34,589 nt of DNA from Schwartzia sp. (in: firmicutes) (GCA_017444395.1 JAFSWT010000067.1:1-34589); one strand, 5' to 3'; counted from the first letter of the stretch, positions 1 through 10,076 are shown. Notes: generated by a model not told the origin, from the sequence alone. Program-made: numbers and translations.

Positions 1-1
1 C

Positions 2-199
2 GGCGCCTGCATCGGTGGAGCCGCGGGCGGCGCGGTGGAAGCGGCAGCCCGGGTAGGCGCGTCGACACTGGGCATATCGGGGCTGCCGTTGGCGGCGGCG
101 ACGGACAACATCCCGATGTATCTGGCCGGGCTATTGGCATCTTATGCCGTCGGCTTCGCCGCCACCTGGCTGCTGGGCTTCGATGACCCGGTGGATTGA
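2..199 (+). CDS. PTS sugar transporter EIIC, C-terminal fragment
   Basis: The first 65 codons in frame 2 read as the end of a membrane protein and stop with TGA at 197-199; the 5' part lies outside the window. The fragment is glycine- and alanine-rich, has one clear hydrophobic helix (about residues 40-59), and ends in LLGFDDPVD. A final helix followed by a GF(K/D)DP tail is typical of the glucose/beta-glucoside superfamily of phosphotransferase EIIC permeases, which move and phosphorylate a sugar across the inner membrane. No EIIA domain follows, so the protein ends with EIIC. The sugar cannot be told from this piece. It is unrelated in function to the arginine genes that follow about 100 bases later, and no terminator is visible between them. 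Confidence 0.6.
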   Translation, partial: GACIGGAAGGAVEAAARVGASTLGISGLPLAAATDNIPMYLAGLLASYAVGFAATWLLGFDDPVD

Positions 200-241
200 A
201 CGGAGCGAATGTCATATCGTCGAAAAAAAACAAACAGCATC

Positions 242-271
242 TTGCGTTTTTATGCAAAGAAAGTGTATAAT
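242..271 (+). promoter_or_regulatory. argC promoter with possible arginine-repressor site
   Basis: TTGCGT (242-247) and TATAAT (266-271) are spaced by 18 bases, about 30 bases ahead of the argC start. The sequence around the -10, TGTATAATTATAAA (264-277), matches 7 of the 10 fixed positions of the TGAAT-N4-ATTCA pattern bound by ArgR/AhrC. It also shares TATAATTAYAAA with the argF promoter. Arginine repression here is an inference. Confidence 0.55.
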
Positions 272-303
272 TATAAAATCTTCATTCCGAGGAGGAACCA
301 TTG

Positions 304-1338
304 ATGAAAGTCAGCATCATCGGCGCTACCGGATACGCCGGCGCTGAGCTCCTGCGGCTGCTTGCCGGCCATCCCGGGGCAGAGGTCGTACACCTGACCT
401 CCGAAAGCTACACCGGAAAACCGGTTTCCGAGGTCTATCCCCATCTGGCCGGCCTTTACGATCAGCGGTTGGAAAGCCTCGACGATCTCGAACGCATCGG
501 AGCGGACAGCGATTTCATCTTCATCGGTCTGCCCGCCGGCCACGCCATGGAAATCGGACGAAAGCTGGCCGGCCAGCCGGTGCGGATCATCGATCTGGGC
601 GCCGATTACCGCTTCCGTGACATTGCCACCTATGAGGCATGGTACAAGGTCAGGCATACCCATCCGGAGGCGCGGCGGGTTTATGGATTGGCGGAGCTCT
701 ACCGGGAGGATATTCGCACTGCCCCCATCATCGGCAATGCCGGTTGCTATACGACAGCCTCGATTCTGGCGCTGGCTCCGTTGGTGAAGAATGGTCTCAT
801 AGATTTGAAGACCGTTGTTGTGGACGCCGCCTCCGGCGTTTCCGGCGCCGGCCGTTCGGCCAAGCTACCGAACCATTTCCCCGAGCTTTATGACAATTTC
901 AAAGCCTATGGCGCTGTCAGCCACCGCCATACGCCGGAAATCGAGCAGGCGCTCACGGACCTCGGCGGCGAGGCGGTGACGCTGAATTTCACGCCGCACC
1001 TGGTCCCCATGTCCCGCGGCATCCTGGCTACCGCCTATGCCATGCTTCGGGACGGCGTGACGGAGACAGCGGTGGACGAGGCGTTCCGGACGCTCTACGC
1101 GGGAGAATACTTCATCCGTCTGCGGGGCCGCGGCTCCTATCCCGAGACGAAATACGTCCGGGGCTCGAACTTCTGCGACCTCGGCTGGCACATCGACCCA
1201 CGCACCCATCGCGTCATCGTCTTCTCGGCCATTGACAATCTGGTCAAGGGCGCGGCCGGTCAGGCGGTGCAGAATTTCAACATCGCCGCCGGCTTCGACG
1301 AAACGCTGGGCTTGAAGCTGGCGCCGGTGTATCCGTAA
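304..1338 (+). CDS. argC: N-acetyl-gamma-glutamyl-phosphate reductase
   Basis: ArgC reduces N-acetylglutamyl 5-phosphate to the semialdehyde with NADPH, the third step of arginine synthesis, in the cytoplasm. The 344-residue protein has the family's usual length. It opens with the nucleotide-binding loop GATGYAGAEL near residues 7-16 and carries the active-site cysteine in IIGNAGCYTT (C148). I place the start at ATG 304 rather than the in-frame TTG at 301, because GGAGGA at 291-296 is then seven bases upstream. It is the first gene of an arginine cluster, with argJ 34 bases downstream. Identification is secure. Confidence 0.97.
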   Translation: MKVSIIGATGYAGAELLRLLAGHPGAEVVHLTSESYTGKPVSEVYPHLAGLYDQRLESLDDLERIGADSDFIFIGLPAGHAMEIGRKLAGQPVRIIDLGADYRFRDIATYEAWYKVRHTHPEARRVYGLAELYREDIRTAPIIGNAGCYTTASILALAPLVKNGLIDLKTVVVDAASGVSGAGRSAKLPNHFPELYDNFKAYGAVSHRHTPEIEQALTDLGGEAVTLNFTPHLVPMSRGILATAYAMLRDGVTETAVDEAFRTLYAGEYFIRLRGRGSYPETKYVRGSNFCDLGWHIDPRTHRVIVFSAIDNLVKGAAGQAVQNFNIAAGFDETLGLKLAPVYP

Positions 1339-1372
1339 GTAATCCATAGTTATAAAGGGAGGAAACAGCAAT

Positions 1373-2584
1373 ATGTTCAGTGAAAACCATGTCAAGCAGG
1401 GCGTGACGTTCCCGAAGGGATTCAAGGCGGCGGGCGTCAAGGCCGGAATCAAGAAGAGCGGCAATCTCGACCTGGCGGTCATCTATACGGAGCGGGCGGC
1501 GGCGGTGGCCGGCGTTTTTACCCAGAATCAGGTGGCGGCGGCGCCGGTCTATGTGTCGAAGGAGGTTGTCGCCGGTGGCAAGGCCCACGCGATAGCCGCC
1601 AACGCCGGTTGCGCCAATGCCTGCACCGGCCAAAAGGGCCTGGAGGACGCCCGGGCAATGGCGGCGCTGACCGCTCAGGCGGTGGGTTGCGCGGCCGGCG
1701 AGGTGCTGGTGGCATCCACCGGCGTCATCGGCGTCAATCTGCCGATGGACAAGATGAAGGCTGGCATCGAAAAGGCGGCGGCGGAGCTGTCGGAAACGGG
1801 CAGTGAAAACGCCGGCAACGCCATCGTCACCACCGATACCTATTCCAAAGCCGGGGCGACAGAGGTGGAGATCGGCGGCAAGAAAGTTCGCTTTGGCGTC
1901 ATCGCCAAGGGCTCCGGCATGATCCAGCCGAATATGGCTACGATGCTCTGCTTCATCACCACCGACTGCGCCATCGCCCGTCCGCTCCTGCAGCAGGCCC
2001 TGTCGGAAATCACCGAAGTGACCTTCAACATGATTTCCATTGACGGCGACATGAGCACCAACGACATGGTGGTGGTGCTGGCCAACGGCGCCGCCGGCAA
2101 CCCGGAAATCACCGCGAAAGGGCCGGACTACGATGTGTTTTATCAGACGCTGAAGGAGCTTTGTACCGGTATTGCCCGGAGGATTGCCGCCGACGGCGAG
2201 GGGGCCACGAAGTTCCTGACGATTGCGGTCAAAGGCGCCAAGTCTTTTGCCGATGCCAAGCAGGTCGCCATGAGCGTAGCGAAGTCGCCGCTGGTGAAGA
2301 CGGCGTTCTTTGGCCAGGACCCGAACTGGGGCCGCGTCATCTGCGCCGTGGGGTATGCCGGGGTGCCGATGGTGCCGGAAAAGACGGTGGTGAAATTCGG
2401 CGATATCCCGGTTTACGCGCATGGCGTCGGGGCGGAGTTCGATGAGGCGGCGCTGCGGCAGGTTATGGCGGCCCATGATATCGTTATCGCCATCGACCTG
2501 GGGCTGGGCGACGCCGATGCCACCGTCTGGTCCTGCGACTTCTCCTATGAGTATGTAAAGATCAACGGCGAGTACCACACCTGA
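1373..2584 (+). CDS. argJ: Bifunctional ornithine acetyltransferase / N-acetylglutamate synthase
   Basis: ArgJ moves the acetyl group from N-acetylornithine to glutamate, recycling acetate in the cyclic arginine pathway; many members can also acetylate glutamate from acetyl-CoA. The 403-residue chain contains the self-cleavage and catalytic motif in MIQPNMATML. Cleavage is expected before T190, giving alpha and beta chains, and this threonine is the nucleophile. The start is ATG 1373 with GGGAGG about nine bases upstream. No argE or argA is in the window, which fits a cyclic pathway that depends on ArgJ. Whether this copy is bifunctional or transferase-only cannot be read from the sequence. 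Confidence 0.96.
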   Translation: MFSENHVKQGVTFPKGFKAAGVKAGIKKSGNLDLAVIYTERAAAVAGVFTQNQVAAAPVYVSKEVVAGGKAHAIAANAGCANACTGQKGLEDARAMAALTAQAVGCAAGEVLVASTGVIGVNLPMDKMKAGIEKAAAELSETGSENAGNAIVTTDTYSKAGATEVEIGGKKVRFGVIAKGSGMIQPNMATMLCFITTDCAIARPLLQQALSEITEVTFNMISIDGDMSTNDMVVVLANGAAGNPEITAKGPDYDVFYQTLKELCTGIARRIAADGEGATKFLTIAVKGAKSFADAKQVAMSVAKSPLVKTAFFGQDPNWGRVICAVGYAGVPMVPEKTVVKFGDIPVYAHGVGAEFDEAALRQVMAAHDIVIAIDLGLGDADATVWSCDFSYEYVKINGEYHT

Positions 2585-2590
2585 TACTGA

Positions 2591-2714
2591 TTTTCGATAA
2601 GAAGATTCTTATCGAAAATACGCCTGCTACGCAGGCTACAGCCGCGCTTGCAGCGCGTCTGATGTCTCATACACTCGCTGTAAGAAATAAAATTTCTAAC
2701 AGCGAGTAGTATGA
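2591..2714. repeat. Block of four tandem hairpins between argJ and argB
   Basis: Nearly the whole argJ-argB gap is built of inverted repeats. Hairpin 1 pairs TTTTCGATAAGAA (2591-2603) with 2606-2618, perfect over 13 bases. Hairpin 2 is GCCTGC-TAC-GCAGGC (2622-2636). Hairpin 3 is CGCGCT-TGC-AGCGCG (2643-2657). Hairpin 4 pairs 2667-2688 with 2692-2714 around an AAA loop, with one mismatch and one unpaired base. None is followed directly by a T run, so these are not ordinary terminators. The block ends two bases before the argB ribosome-binding site. It may be a dispersed palindromic element or an mRNA processing or stability device. Confidence 0.85.
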
Positions 2715-2729
2715 CAGGAGGCGAAAAGA

Positions 2730-3614
2730 ATGCAAATGCACAAGGCAACCGCCAATATTCTGGTGGATGCGCTGCCGTATATCCGGAAGTTCTACGGCAA
2801 GACAATGGTCATCAAGTACGGCGGCAACGCCATGTTGAGCGACGAGCTGAAGACGAAGGTCGTTCAGGATATCACGCTGATGAAATACATCGGCATCCAT
2901 CCGGTCATCGTTCACGGCGGCGGACCTGACATCACCGGTTTCCTGGAGCGGGTGGGCAAGAAGGCGGAGTTCGTGAGTGGCCTGCGGGTCACGGATCAGG
3001 AGACGATGGAGATCGTGGAGATGGTCCTCATCGGCAAGGTCAATTCCGAGATCGTGAACCGCCTCAACCAGTGCGGCGGACAGGCCATCGGCCTTTCCGG
3101 CAAAGACGCGGGACTCATCCGGGCAACGAAGAAACTGGCCGAGATTCACAAGGACGGCCGGGTGGAAAAGGCTGATATCGGCTATGTGGGCGAGGTAAAG
3201 GAAATCAACGCCCAGGCCCTGAATGATCTACTGGAAAAGGGGTATATCCCGGTGGTGGCCCCGGTGGGGGTCGGGGATGAGGGCGAGAGTTACAACATCA
3301 ACGCCGATTACGTCGCCGCCGAGGTGGCGGGGGCACTTCGGGCCGAGAAACTGCTGCTGTTGACCGATGTCGAGGGCATCTATAAGGATTACGAGGATAA
3401 AAGCTCGTTCCTCTCGTCGCTGACGGAGACCGAAGCTCTGGCCTACATCGACGACGGCACAATCTCCGGCGGCATGATTCCAAAGGTGGAGGCGTGCCTT
3501 ACCGCGCTGACGAAGGGAGCGAAGAAGACCTCCATCATCGACGGCCGCCTGCCGCATTCGCTACTGTTGGAGCTTTTCACTTCTCAGGGCATCGGAACGG
3601 AAATCGTGAGATAA
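2730..3614 (+). CDS. argB: Acetylglutamate kinase, arginine-sensitive type
   Basis: ArgB phosphorylates N-acetylglutamate with ATP, the second step of arginine synthesis and usually the controlled one. The 294-residue protein has the amino-acid-kinase signature: KYGGNAM with K29, and the substrate loop VHGGGPD near residues 61-67. An N-terminal helix of about 20 residues (through ALPYIRKFYGK) precedes the kinase core. This extension is found in hexameric, arginine-inhibited enzymes and is missing from the shorter E. coli type, so feedback inhibition by arginine is likely. AGGAGG at 2716-2721 supports ATG 2730. The hairpin block sits directly upstream; argD follows after 12 bases. Confidence 0.97.
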   Translation: MQMHKATANILVDALPYIRKFYGKTMVIKYGGNAMLSDELKTKVVQDITLMKYIGIHPVIVHGGGPDITGFLERVGKKAEFVSGLRVTDQETMEIVEMVLIGKVNSEIVNRLNQCGGQAIGLSGKDAGLIRATKKLAEIHKDGRVEKADIGYVGEVKEINAQALNDLLEKGYIPVVAPVGVGDEGESYNINADYVAAEVAGALRAEKLLLLTDVEGIYKDYEDKSSFLSSLTETEALAYIDDGTISGGMIPKVEACLTALTKGAKKTSIIDGRLPHSLLLELFTSQGIGTEIVR

Positions 3615-3626
3615 GGAGCAGCTGCT

Positions 3627-4826
3627 ATGAAAGAAACGAAGGAACAGATCGTTCAAAAGGACCGGGATTCCTATATTCCTGTCTTTGCCCGCTATGACAT
3701 CGTCCTCGATCACGGGGACGGCATGTATGTCTATGATACGGACGGCAGGAAATACATTGATTACCTGGGCGGTATCGCCGTGAATGTCCTGGGGCACAAC
3801 CACCCGGCGCTGGTAAAGGCGGTGGCGGAGCAGGCGGGGCGGATGATCCACTGCTCGAACCTTTACTACACCCAGGCCCAGGCGGACGCCGCCGGAAAGC
3901 TCGTAAAACGCAGCGGGCTGGGCAAGGTGTTCTTCGGCAACTCCGGCGCCGAGGCCAACGAGGGGGCCATCAAGCTGGCCCGGAAATACGCCTGGCGGAA
4001 GGACCCGGAAAAAATCCAAATCATCGTCGCCAACCACAGCTTCCACGGCCGCACATTGGCAACGCTGACCGCCACCGGCCAGCCGAAGTACCATGAGGGC
4101 TTCGGACCGCTGCCGGCGGGGTTTGAGTACGTCGATTTCGGCGACTATGACGCTATCGAAGCGCGGATGAGCGACAAGACCTGTGCCGTCATGCTGGAAA
4201 CCATTCAGGGCGAGGGTGGCGTTCATGTGCCGCCGGCGGATTATTACCGGAAAATCCGGGCGCTCTGCGACCGGTACGATGCCTGCCTGATTCTCGACGA
4301 GATTCAGTGCGGCATGGGGCGGACGGGGCATTTCTTCGCTTACGAGCAGTTCGGTATCAAGCCGGATATCGTAACATTGGCCAAGGGCCTGGCGGGGGGC
4401 GTCCCCATCGGCGCTTTCATCGCCAGTGACAAAGTCGCGGCTGCCTTCCAGGCCGGCGACCACGGCTCCACCTTCGGCGGCAATCCTCTGGCCTGCGCCG
4501 CCGCCAATGTCGTGCTGGACACCGTGAGCCGGCCGGAATTCCTGGCGCAGGTGGCCCGGGTGGGCGCGTATCTGCGGCAAAAGCTGGAATCACTGCAGCA
4601 GCAGTACCCATCGCTGATCACCGAGGTCCGGGGCGCCGGGCTGATGCTGGGGATGCAACTCACGAAGCCGGGGCGCGACATCGTGAACGCCTGCCTTGAA
4701 CAGGGCGCCATCATAAACTGCACCGCCGGCGACGTCCTGCGCTTTGTGCCGCCGCTCATCGCCGAAGAAAAAGATGTGGACGAGCTCATCGCCATTATGG
4801 AAAAGGTCTTACCGGCCTTCGCGTAA
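3627..4826 (+). CDS. argD: Acetylornithine aminotransferase
   Basis: ArgD is a class III PLP enzyme that converts N-acetylglutamate semialdehyde and glutamate to N-acetylornithine and 2-oxoglutarate. The 399-residue protein has FGNSGAEANE near residues 103-112 (PLP phosphate binding), LDEIQCGMGRTG at 223-234 with the PLP-contacting aspartate, and the Schiff-base lysine K253 in TLAKGLAGG. AAGGAG overlapping the argB stop serves ATG 3627. Related enzymes can also act in lysine synthesis; dapA lies in this window, but sharing of the enzyme is only a possibility. It is clearly distinct from the second class III aminotransferase at 10077-11369. Confidence 0.95.
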   Translation: MKETKEQIVQKDRDSYIPVFARYDIVLDHGDGMYVYDTDGRKYIDYLGGIAVNVLGHNHPALVKAVAEQAGRMIHCSNLYYTQAQADAAGKLVKRSGLGKVFFGNSGAEANEGAIKLARKYAWRKDPEKIQIIVANHSFHGRTLATLTATGQPKYHEGFGPLPAGFEYVDFGDYDAIEARMSDKTCAVMLETIQGEGGVHVPPADYYRKIRALCDRYDACLILDEIQCGMGRTGHFFAYEQFGIKPDIVTLAKGLAGGVPIGAFIASDKVAAAFQAGDHGSTFGGNPLACAAANVVLDTVSRPEFLAQVARVGAYLRQKLESLQQQYPSLITEVRGAGLMLGMQLTKPGRDIVNACLEQGAIINCTAGDVLRFVPPLIAEEKDVDELIAIMEKVLPAFA

Positions 4827-4834
4827 ACGATATC

Positions 4835-4863
4835 TTGTAATGGCGAGGAATCCGGTATATAAT
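4835..4863 (+). promoter_or_regulatory. argF promoter
   Basis: TTGTAA (4835-4840) and TATAAT (4858-4863) have a 17-base spacer in the 72-base argD-argF gap, so argFGH can be transcribed separately from argCJBD. The sequence TATATAATTACAAA (4856-4869) matches the segment at the argC -10 (264-277) in 12 of 14 positions, suggesting a shared repressor site. Assignment to ArgR is inferred. Confidence 0.65.
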
Positions 4864-4898
4864 TACAAACGTTATTTGCTTTTTGGGAGGTTTTATCC

Positions 4899-5831
<933 letters not shown>

Positions 5832-5919
5832 CGCGATGGGTGTGCTTCCGGAGCCGGATAGCATGTGTTTTACAGGTATCAAATATCATTGCATATAAAC
5901 GAAAAGGAGCTGTTCATTC

Positions 5920-7137
5920 ATGGCAAAGGTAAAGAAAGTAGCGTTGGCGTACTCTGGCGGACTGGATACGTCCTGCATCATTCCCTGGCTGAAGGAAAAC
6001 TATGACGACTGCGATGTCATCGCCGTCTGCGCTGACATCGGGCAGGGGGATGAGCTCAACGTCGTGAAGGAGAAGGCGCTGAAGTCCGGCGCCTCGAAGG
6101 TGTTCATCGCCGACCTCACCGAGGAATTCCTGACGGAGTATGTTTGGCCGACGCTGAAGGCGGGCGCCGTCTATGAGGGCAAGTACCTGCTGGGGACCTC
6201 TTTCGCCCGGCCGTTGATTGCCAAGAAGCTGGTGGAAATCGCCAAGCAGGAGGGCTGCGACGCCGTCGCTCACGGCGCTACCGGCAAAGGCAACGACCAG
6301 GTGCGCTTTGAGCTTTCGGTCAAGGCGCTGGCGCCGCAGCTTCGCATCATCGCCCCCTGGCGTGAGTGGGAGCTGAAGTCCCGCGAGGAGGAAATCGAGT
6401 ACGCGAAGAAGCACGACATCCCCATCGCCATTGACAACAAGACCTACAGCATGGACCGCAATATCTGGCACCTTTCCCATGAGGGTTCCGACCTCGAGGA
6501 TCCCTGGAATGCGCCGCAGGACAATATGTTCCTGGTCACTCAGGTTCCGGAGAAAGCCCCGGACGAGGACGAGCATCTCACCGTCGATTTCGAGGCCGGG
6601 GTCCCGGTGGCCGTGAACAGCAAGCGTATGAGCGCCACCGAGCTGTTGACGACGCTGAACGAGATCGGCGCCCGCCACGGCATCGGCATCACCGATATCT
6701 GCGAGAACCGCCTGGTGGGCATGAAGTCCCGCGGCGTCTATGAGAACCCGGGCGGCGCCATCCTTTACTACGCCCACCGCGAACTGGAGTACCTCTGCCT
6801 CGACCGGGCGACGCTTCACTACAAGGACCTGGTGGCTCAGCGCTACGCCGAACTCGTCTATGACGGCCTTTGGTTCACCCAGCTCCGGGAGGCGCTGGAC
6901 GCCTTCGTGGACAGCACCCAGCGCACCGTCACCGGCACCGTCCGCCTGCGCCTTTACAAGGGCAATATCATGTCGGCGGGCGCGAAGTCGAAGTATTCGC
7001 TTTACAACAAGGAGTATGTCACCTTCGAGGAGGACGAGGTCTATAATCAGGCCGACGGCACCGGATTCATCAACCTCTTTGGCCTGCCGCTGAAGGTCCG
7101 GGCGCTGATGCAGGAAAAGACGGGGCTTCTCAAATGA
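5920..7137 (+). CDS. argG: Argininosuccinate synthase
   Basis: ArgG joins citrulline and aspartate using ATP (to AMP and pyrophosphate). The 405-residue protein has the PP-loop ATP site AYSGGLDTS at residues 10-18 and a second characteristic stretch [15 protein letters not shown] near residues 115-129. AAGGAG at 5904-5909 supports ATG 5920. An 88-base gap separates it from argF. A weak promoter-like pair (TTTACA 5869-5874, CATATA 5892-5897) is visible but unconvincing. The stop overlaps the argH start by four bases (ATGA), so the last two pathway enzymes are translationally coupled. Confidence 0.98.
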   Translation: MAKVKKVALAYSGGLDTSCIIPWLKENYDDCDVIAVCADIGQGDELNVVKEKALKSGASKVFIADLTEEFLTEYVWPTLKAGAVYEGKYLLGTSFARPLIAKKLVEIAKQEGCDAVAHGATGKGNDQVRFELSVKALAPQLRIIAPWREWELKSREEEIEYAKKHDIPIAIDNKTYSMDRNIWHLSHEGSDLEDPWNAPQDNMFLVTQVPEKAPDEDEHLTVDFEAGVPVAVNSKRMSATELLTTLNEIGARHGIGITDICENRLVGMKSRGVYENPGGAILYYAHRELEYLCLDRATLHYKDLVAQRYAELVYDGLWFTQLREALDAFVDSTQRTVTGTVRLRLYKGNIMSAGAKSKYSLYNKEYVTFEEDEVYNQADGTGFINLFGLPLKVRALMQEKTGLLK

Positions 7138-8561
7138 GTGAGAAGCTCTGGGGTGGGCGCTTCGCGAAATCGACGGACGAGATGATCAACGATTTCCAGG
7201 CCTCCATCGGCTTCGACAAACGCCTGTACCGCGAGGATATCGCCGGCAGTCTCGCCCATGCCGCCATGCTGGCGGCGTGCGGCATCATTTCCCGCGAGGA
7301 CGAGGAGAAAATCGCGGCCGGGCTCAAGGCGATTCTCCGTGATATCGAGGAGGGACGCTTCTCCTTTGATGTCGCCCTTGAGGATATCCACATGAATATC
7401 GAGAAGCGCCTGACCGACGCGATTGGCGAGGCCGGCGGCCGTCTGCACACGGCCCGCAGCCGCAACGATCAGGTGGCCCTCGATATGCACCTTTACGTCC
7501 GTCGCGAGGTGGCGGCGGTGGCGGAGCATATCCTCGACTTGCAGCGGGCGCTGGCAGGGACGGCGGCGAAATACCGGGATGTCATCATGCCCGGCTATAC
7601 GCATCTGCAGCGGGCGCAGCCCATCCTGCTGGCCCATCACCTGCTGGCGTATTTCGCCATGCTGGGGCGGGATTTCGACCGCTTTGCCGGCGTCTGGCAG
7701 CGGGCGGACATCATGCCGCTGGGGGCCGGGGCGCTGGCGGGGACGACGTTCCCCATCGACCGGGAATTCGTGGCCAGGCGGCTGCACTTCGAGCGGATTT
7801 ACGGCAACAGCCTCGACGCTGTCAGCGATCGCGACTACATACTGGAGTTCCTGGCCGCTGCCTCGATTCTCATGGTGCATCTGTCGCGGCTCAGCGAGGA
7901 AATCATCCTCTGGTGCACCCGGGAGTTTTCCTTCATCGAGCTCGACGACGCTCACTGCACCGGTTCCAGTATGATGCCGCAGAAGAAGAATCCCGATGTA
8001 TCTGAATTGGTGCGCGGCAAGACCGGGCGCGTTGTCGGCCATCTGATGGCGATGCTGACGGCGGTCAAAGGTTTGCCGCTGGCCTACAACAAGGACCTGC
8101 AGGAGGACAAGGAGGGGCTGTTCGACGCCATCGATACGGTGAAGTTCAGCCTGGCCGTTTATGCCCGTCTGCTGCGGGGCATGAAGGTGAACCGCGAAAT
8201 CATGCGGCGGGCGGTGGATGAGGATTTTTCCAACGCCACCGATTTGGCCGACTACCTGGCGAAAAAGGGCCTGCCCTTCCGCGAAGCCCATGCCGTCGCC
8301 GGCCGGGCCGTGCAGTATTGCATCGAACGGCAGAAGTGGCTGAAAGACCTCACGACGGAGGAGTTCCGGGCGCTGTCGCCGCTGTTCGCGGACGATATCC
8401 GGGAGGCCATCTCGCCTGAGGCCTGCGTGAAAAACCGCAATTCCCTCGGCGGCACCTCCAACGCGCAGGTTGACCGCCAGCTCGAAGCGGCCGAAGCGCT
8501 CATCGAAAGCGGCGCGAAACTGGTCGCTGACTGGGAAAGCCGCCTGCCGGAAATCGGTTGA
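7134..8561 (+). CDS. argH: Argininosuccinate lyase
   Basis: ArgH splits argininosuccinate into arginine and fumarate, the last step of the pathway. The 475-residue protein belongs to the fumarase/aspartase superfamily and carries its signature [12 protein letters not shown] (residues 277-288), with the catalytic serine in the flexible loop at S278/S279, and [10 protein letters not shown] around residue 155 with the conserved histidine. The length is normal and there is no fused argA domain. The start overlaps argG by ATGA with no clear ribosome-binding site, implying coupling. A strong terminator follows 32 bases after the stop, closing the cluster. Confidence 0.98.
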   Translation: MSEKLWGGRFAKSTDEMINDFQASIGFDKRLYREDIAGSLAHAAMLAACGIISREDEEKIAAGLKAILRDIEEGRFSFDVALEDIHMNIEKRLTDAIGEAGGRLHTARSRNDQVALDMHLYVRREVAAVAEHILDLQRALAGTAAKYRDVIMPGYTHLQRAQPILLAHHLLAYFAMLGRDFDRFAGVWQRADIMPLGAGALAGTTFPIDREFVARRLHFERIYGNSLDAVSDRDYILEFLAAASILMVHLSRLSEEIILWCTREFSFIELDDAHCTGSSMMPQKKNPDVSELVRGKTGRVVGHLMAMLTAVKGLPLAYNKDLQEDKEGLFDAIDTVKFSLAVYARLLRGMKVNREIMRRAVDEDFSNATDLADYLAKKGLPFREAHAVAGRAVQYCIERQKWLKDLTTEEFRALSPLFADDIREAISPEACVKNRNSLGGTSNAQVDRQLEAAEALIESGAKLVADWESRLPEIG

Positions 8562-8593
8562 ATAATTGTTTCCTTTGGGCGCGTTTATCAAAT

Positions 8594-8639
8594 GCAACGA
8601 AAAGAGCCTTCGCATTTACGCGAAGGCTCTTTTCGTTGC
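8594..8639. terminator. Bidirectional terminator between argH and the CNNM gene
   Basis: A perfect 20-bp stem (8594-8613 with 8620-8639) surrounds the loop ATTTAC. The GC-rich core GAGCCTTCGC/GCGAAGGCTC is flanked by AAAA on one side and TTTT on the other, so it can act as an intrinsic terminator on both strands. It sits between convergent genes ending at 8561 and 8656. Confidence 0.92.
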
Positions 8640-8655
8640 GGCGGGACGCGCTTTG

Positions 8656-9999
8656 TCAGGCGACCGGCTCGTCAGGAGAGGAGTTTTTTCCGTCGTCGTT
8701 CTGGGTTACCAGAATCTTGTCAATGCGGGCGCGGTCCATGCGAAGAATTTCAAAGGTGAATTCGTTCCAGACGCAACTTTCGCCGACTTGGGGGATATAG
8801 CCGAAGTACGACGTCAGGCAACCGCCCATCGTTTGGTAGTGGTCTTTTATCTCGTTGGGCAGTTCCTCGATGTCAAACTTTTCCTTGAAGTCGTTGATAT
8901 CGCAAAGCCCGTCTACGAACCAGGAGTTCTCGCTGCGGGCGGTAATCTGTTCCGATTCGCGCTCGTCGGCGGGACTGGTGTAGCCGATGATTTCCGTCAG
9001 GATGTCGCTGAGGGTGATGAAGCCGATGAGGCCGCCGTATTCGTCCAGTACCACCGCTTCGTGGATGCCGCTTTTCTGGAAGCGTTCCAGCACCCGGAAC
9101 ATCTCCAGGGAGCGGGGGATGAGGAGCGGCTTCTTGATGTAGGGCTGAATGTCCAATGGCTTGCGGGCGATAGCGGCATTCAGTAAATCCTTGGCGTACA
9201 GGATGCCGCAGAAATCATCGAGATTGTTCTTTCCCACCGGGAAAACCGTGTCCGGGTTCTTCTTGATGAGTTGGAGATTGTAGGGGAGGGGGTCCTCAAT
9301 ATCGAGCCACTGCATCCGGGTTCGCGGCGTCATCAGTGAGTAGGCGGTTTGGTCGCTCATGCGGAAAATGCGGTCCACCATGTCCTGCTCCGTTTTTTCG
9401 AAGGTGCCGTCCTCCGTGCCTTGTTCGATGAGATCCTTGACTTCGTCTTCGGTCACAGTGTCTTCGATGTGCGGGTTCATGCCGAAAAGCAGCAGCACCG
9501 CGTTGGCCGAGGAGGAAAGAAAGCGCACCAGCGGCCGGGAGACGCGCTCCAGAAGGCCCAGCGTCCGGCTGTTTTCCATCAGTACGCGTTCCGGGTCCTG
9601 CAGGGCAATCTTTCGCGGGATGAACTCCCCGATGAGAAGCGTCAGATACAGCACTGTCAGTACGCAGAGAAGGACCGCCAGACCGTAAAACCGGGTGAAG
9701 AACCCGAACCGCGCCGCCAGAAACGGGGCGGCAAAGATGCCGATGACCAGCCCCAGCAGGATGCTGGTGGCGGTGATGCCAATCTGAGCCACCGACAGGA
9801 GGTCCTCCGGTGCTTCCAGAATATCCAGCGCTTTGCCGGCGCGTTCGTCTCCGCCGTCGGCGAACCGCTCCAGACGGCTCCGCCGGCTCTCGGCGATGGC
9901 TGTCTCGAAGCGGGACAGGAAGCTGTTGACGCCTATACAGACAGCGAGGAAAAGGAGATAGAGTAATATGTCGGAACTATCCACAAAAAGCCACCACAT
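8656..9999 (-). CDS. CNNM/CorC (HlyC)-type membrane protein
   Basis: This is a 447-residue inner-membrane protein of the hemolysin C/CorC/CNNM family, linked in characterised members to magnesium or other divalent cation export. An N-terminal DUF21-type domain (about 8-195) has hydrophobic segments near 10-28, 70-97 and 104-123 and the conserved GEFIPRKIAL stretch. A CBS pair follows (about 220-340, starting at MTPR 223-226), then a CorC_HlyC domain (about 355-437). Substrate is not readable. The annotated ATG at 9999 has AAAGGA only about two bases upstream; a GTG five codons in (giving DSSDILLYLL) is an alternative start. The gene lies 77 bases after the aminotransferase on the same strand and ends at a shared terminator. 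Confidence 0.88.
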   Translation of the reverse strand: MWWLFVDSSDILLYLLFLAVCIGVNSFLSRFETAIAESRRSRLERFADGGDERAGKALDILEAPEDLLSVAQIGITATSILLGLVIGIFAAPFLAARFGFFTRFYGLAVLLCVLTVLYLTLLIGEFIPRKIALQDPERVLMENSRTLGLLERVSRPLVRFLSSSANAVLLLFGMNPHIEDTVTEDEVKDLIEQGTEDGTFEKTEQDMVDRIFRMSDQTAYSLMTPRTRMQWLDIEDPLPYNLQLIKKNPDTVFPVGKNNLDDFCGILYAKDLLNAAIARKPLDIQPYIKKPLLIPRSLEMFRVLERFQKSGIHEAVVLDEYGGLIGFITLSDILTEIIGYTSPADERESEQITARSENSWFVDGLCDINDFKEKFDIEELPNEIKDHYQTMGGCLTSYFGYIPQVGESCVWNEFTFEILRMDRARIDKILVTQNDDGKNSSPDEPVA

Positions 10000-10076
10000 T
10001 TCCTTTCATGCAATCCGGGATTGCCGCCGGCTTTTGCGCCGGGCAGCGGATCAAAATATACAGCCGGGCAGAAGTA

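Noticed and set aside
144-347. A 67-codon frame across the PTS tail and argC leader
   Set aside because: It overlaps two better supported genes and has no start signal.
1277-2578. A 433-codon open frame antisense to argJ
   Set aside because: Shadow of a secure gene; composition (His, Arg, Gly-rich) is not protein-like.
7047-8615. A 522-codon open frame antisense to argH
   Set aside because: Shadow of argH, running through its terminator; no family motif.
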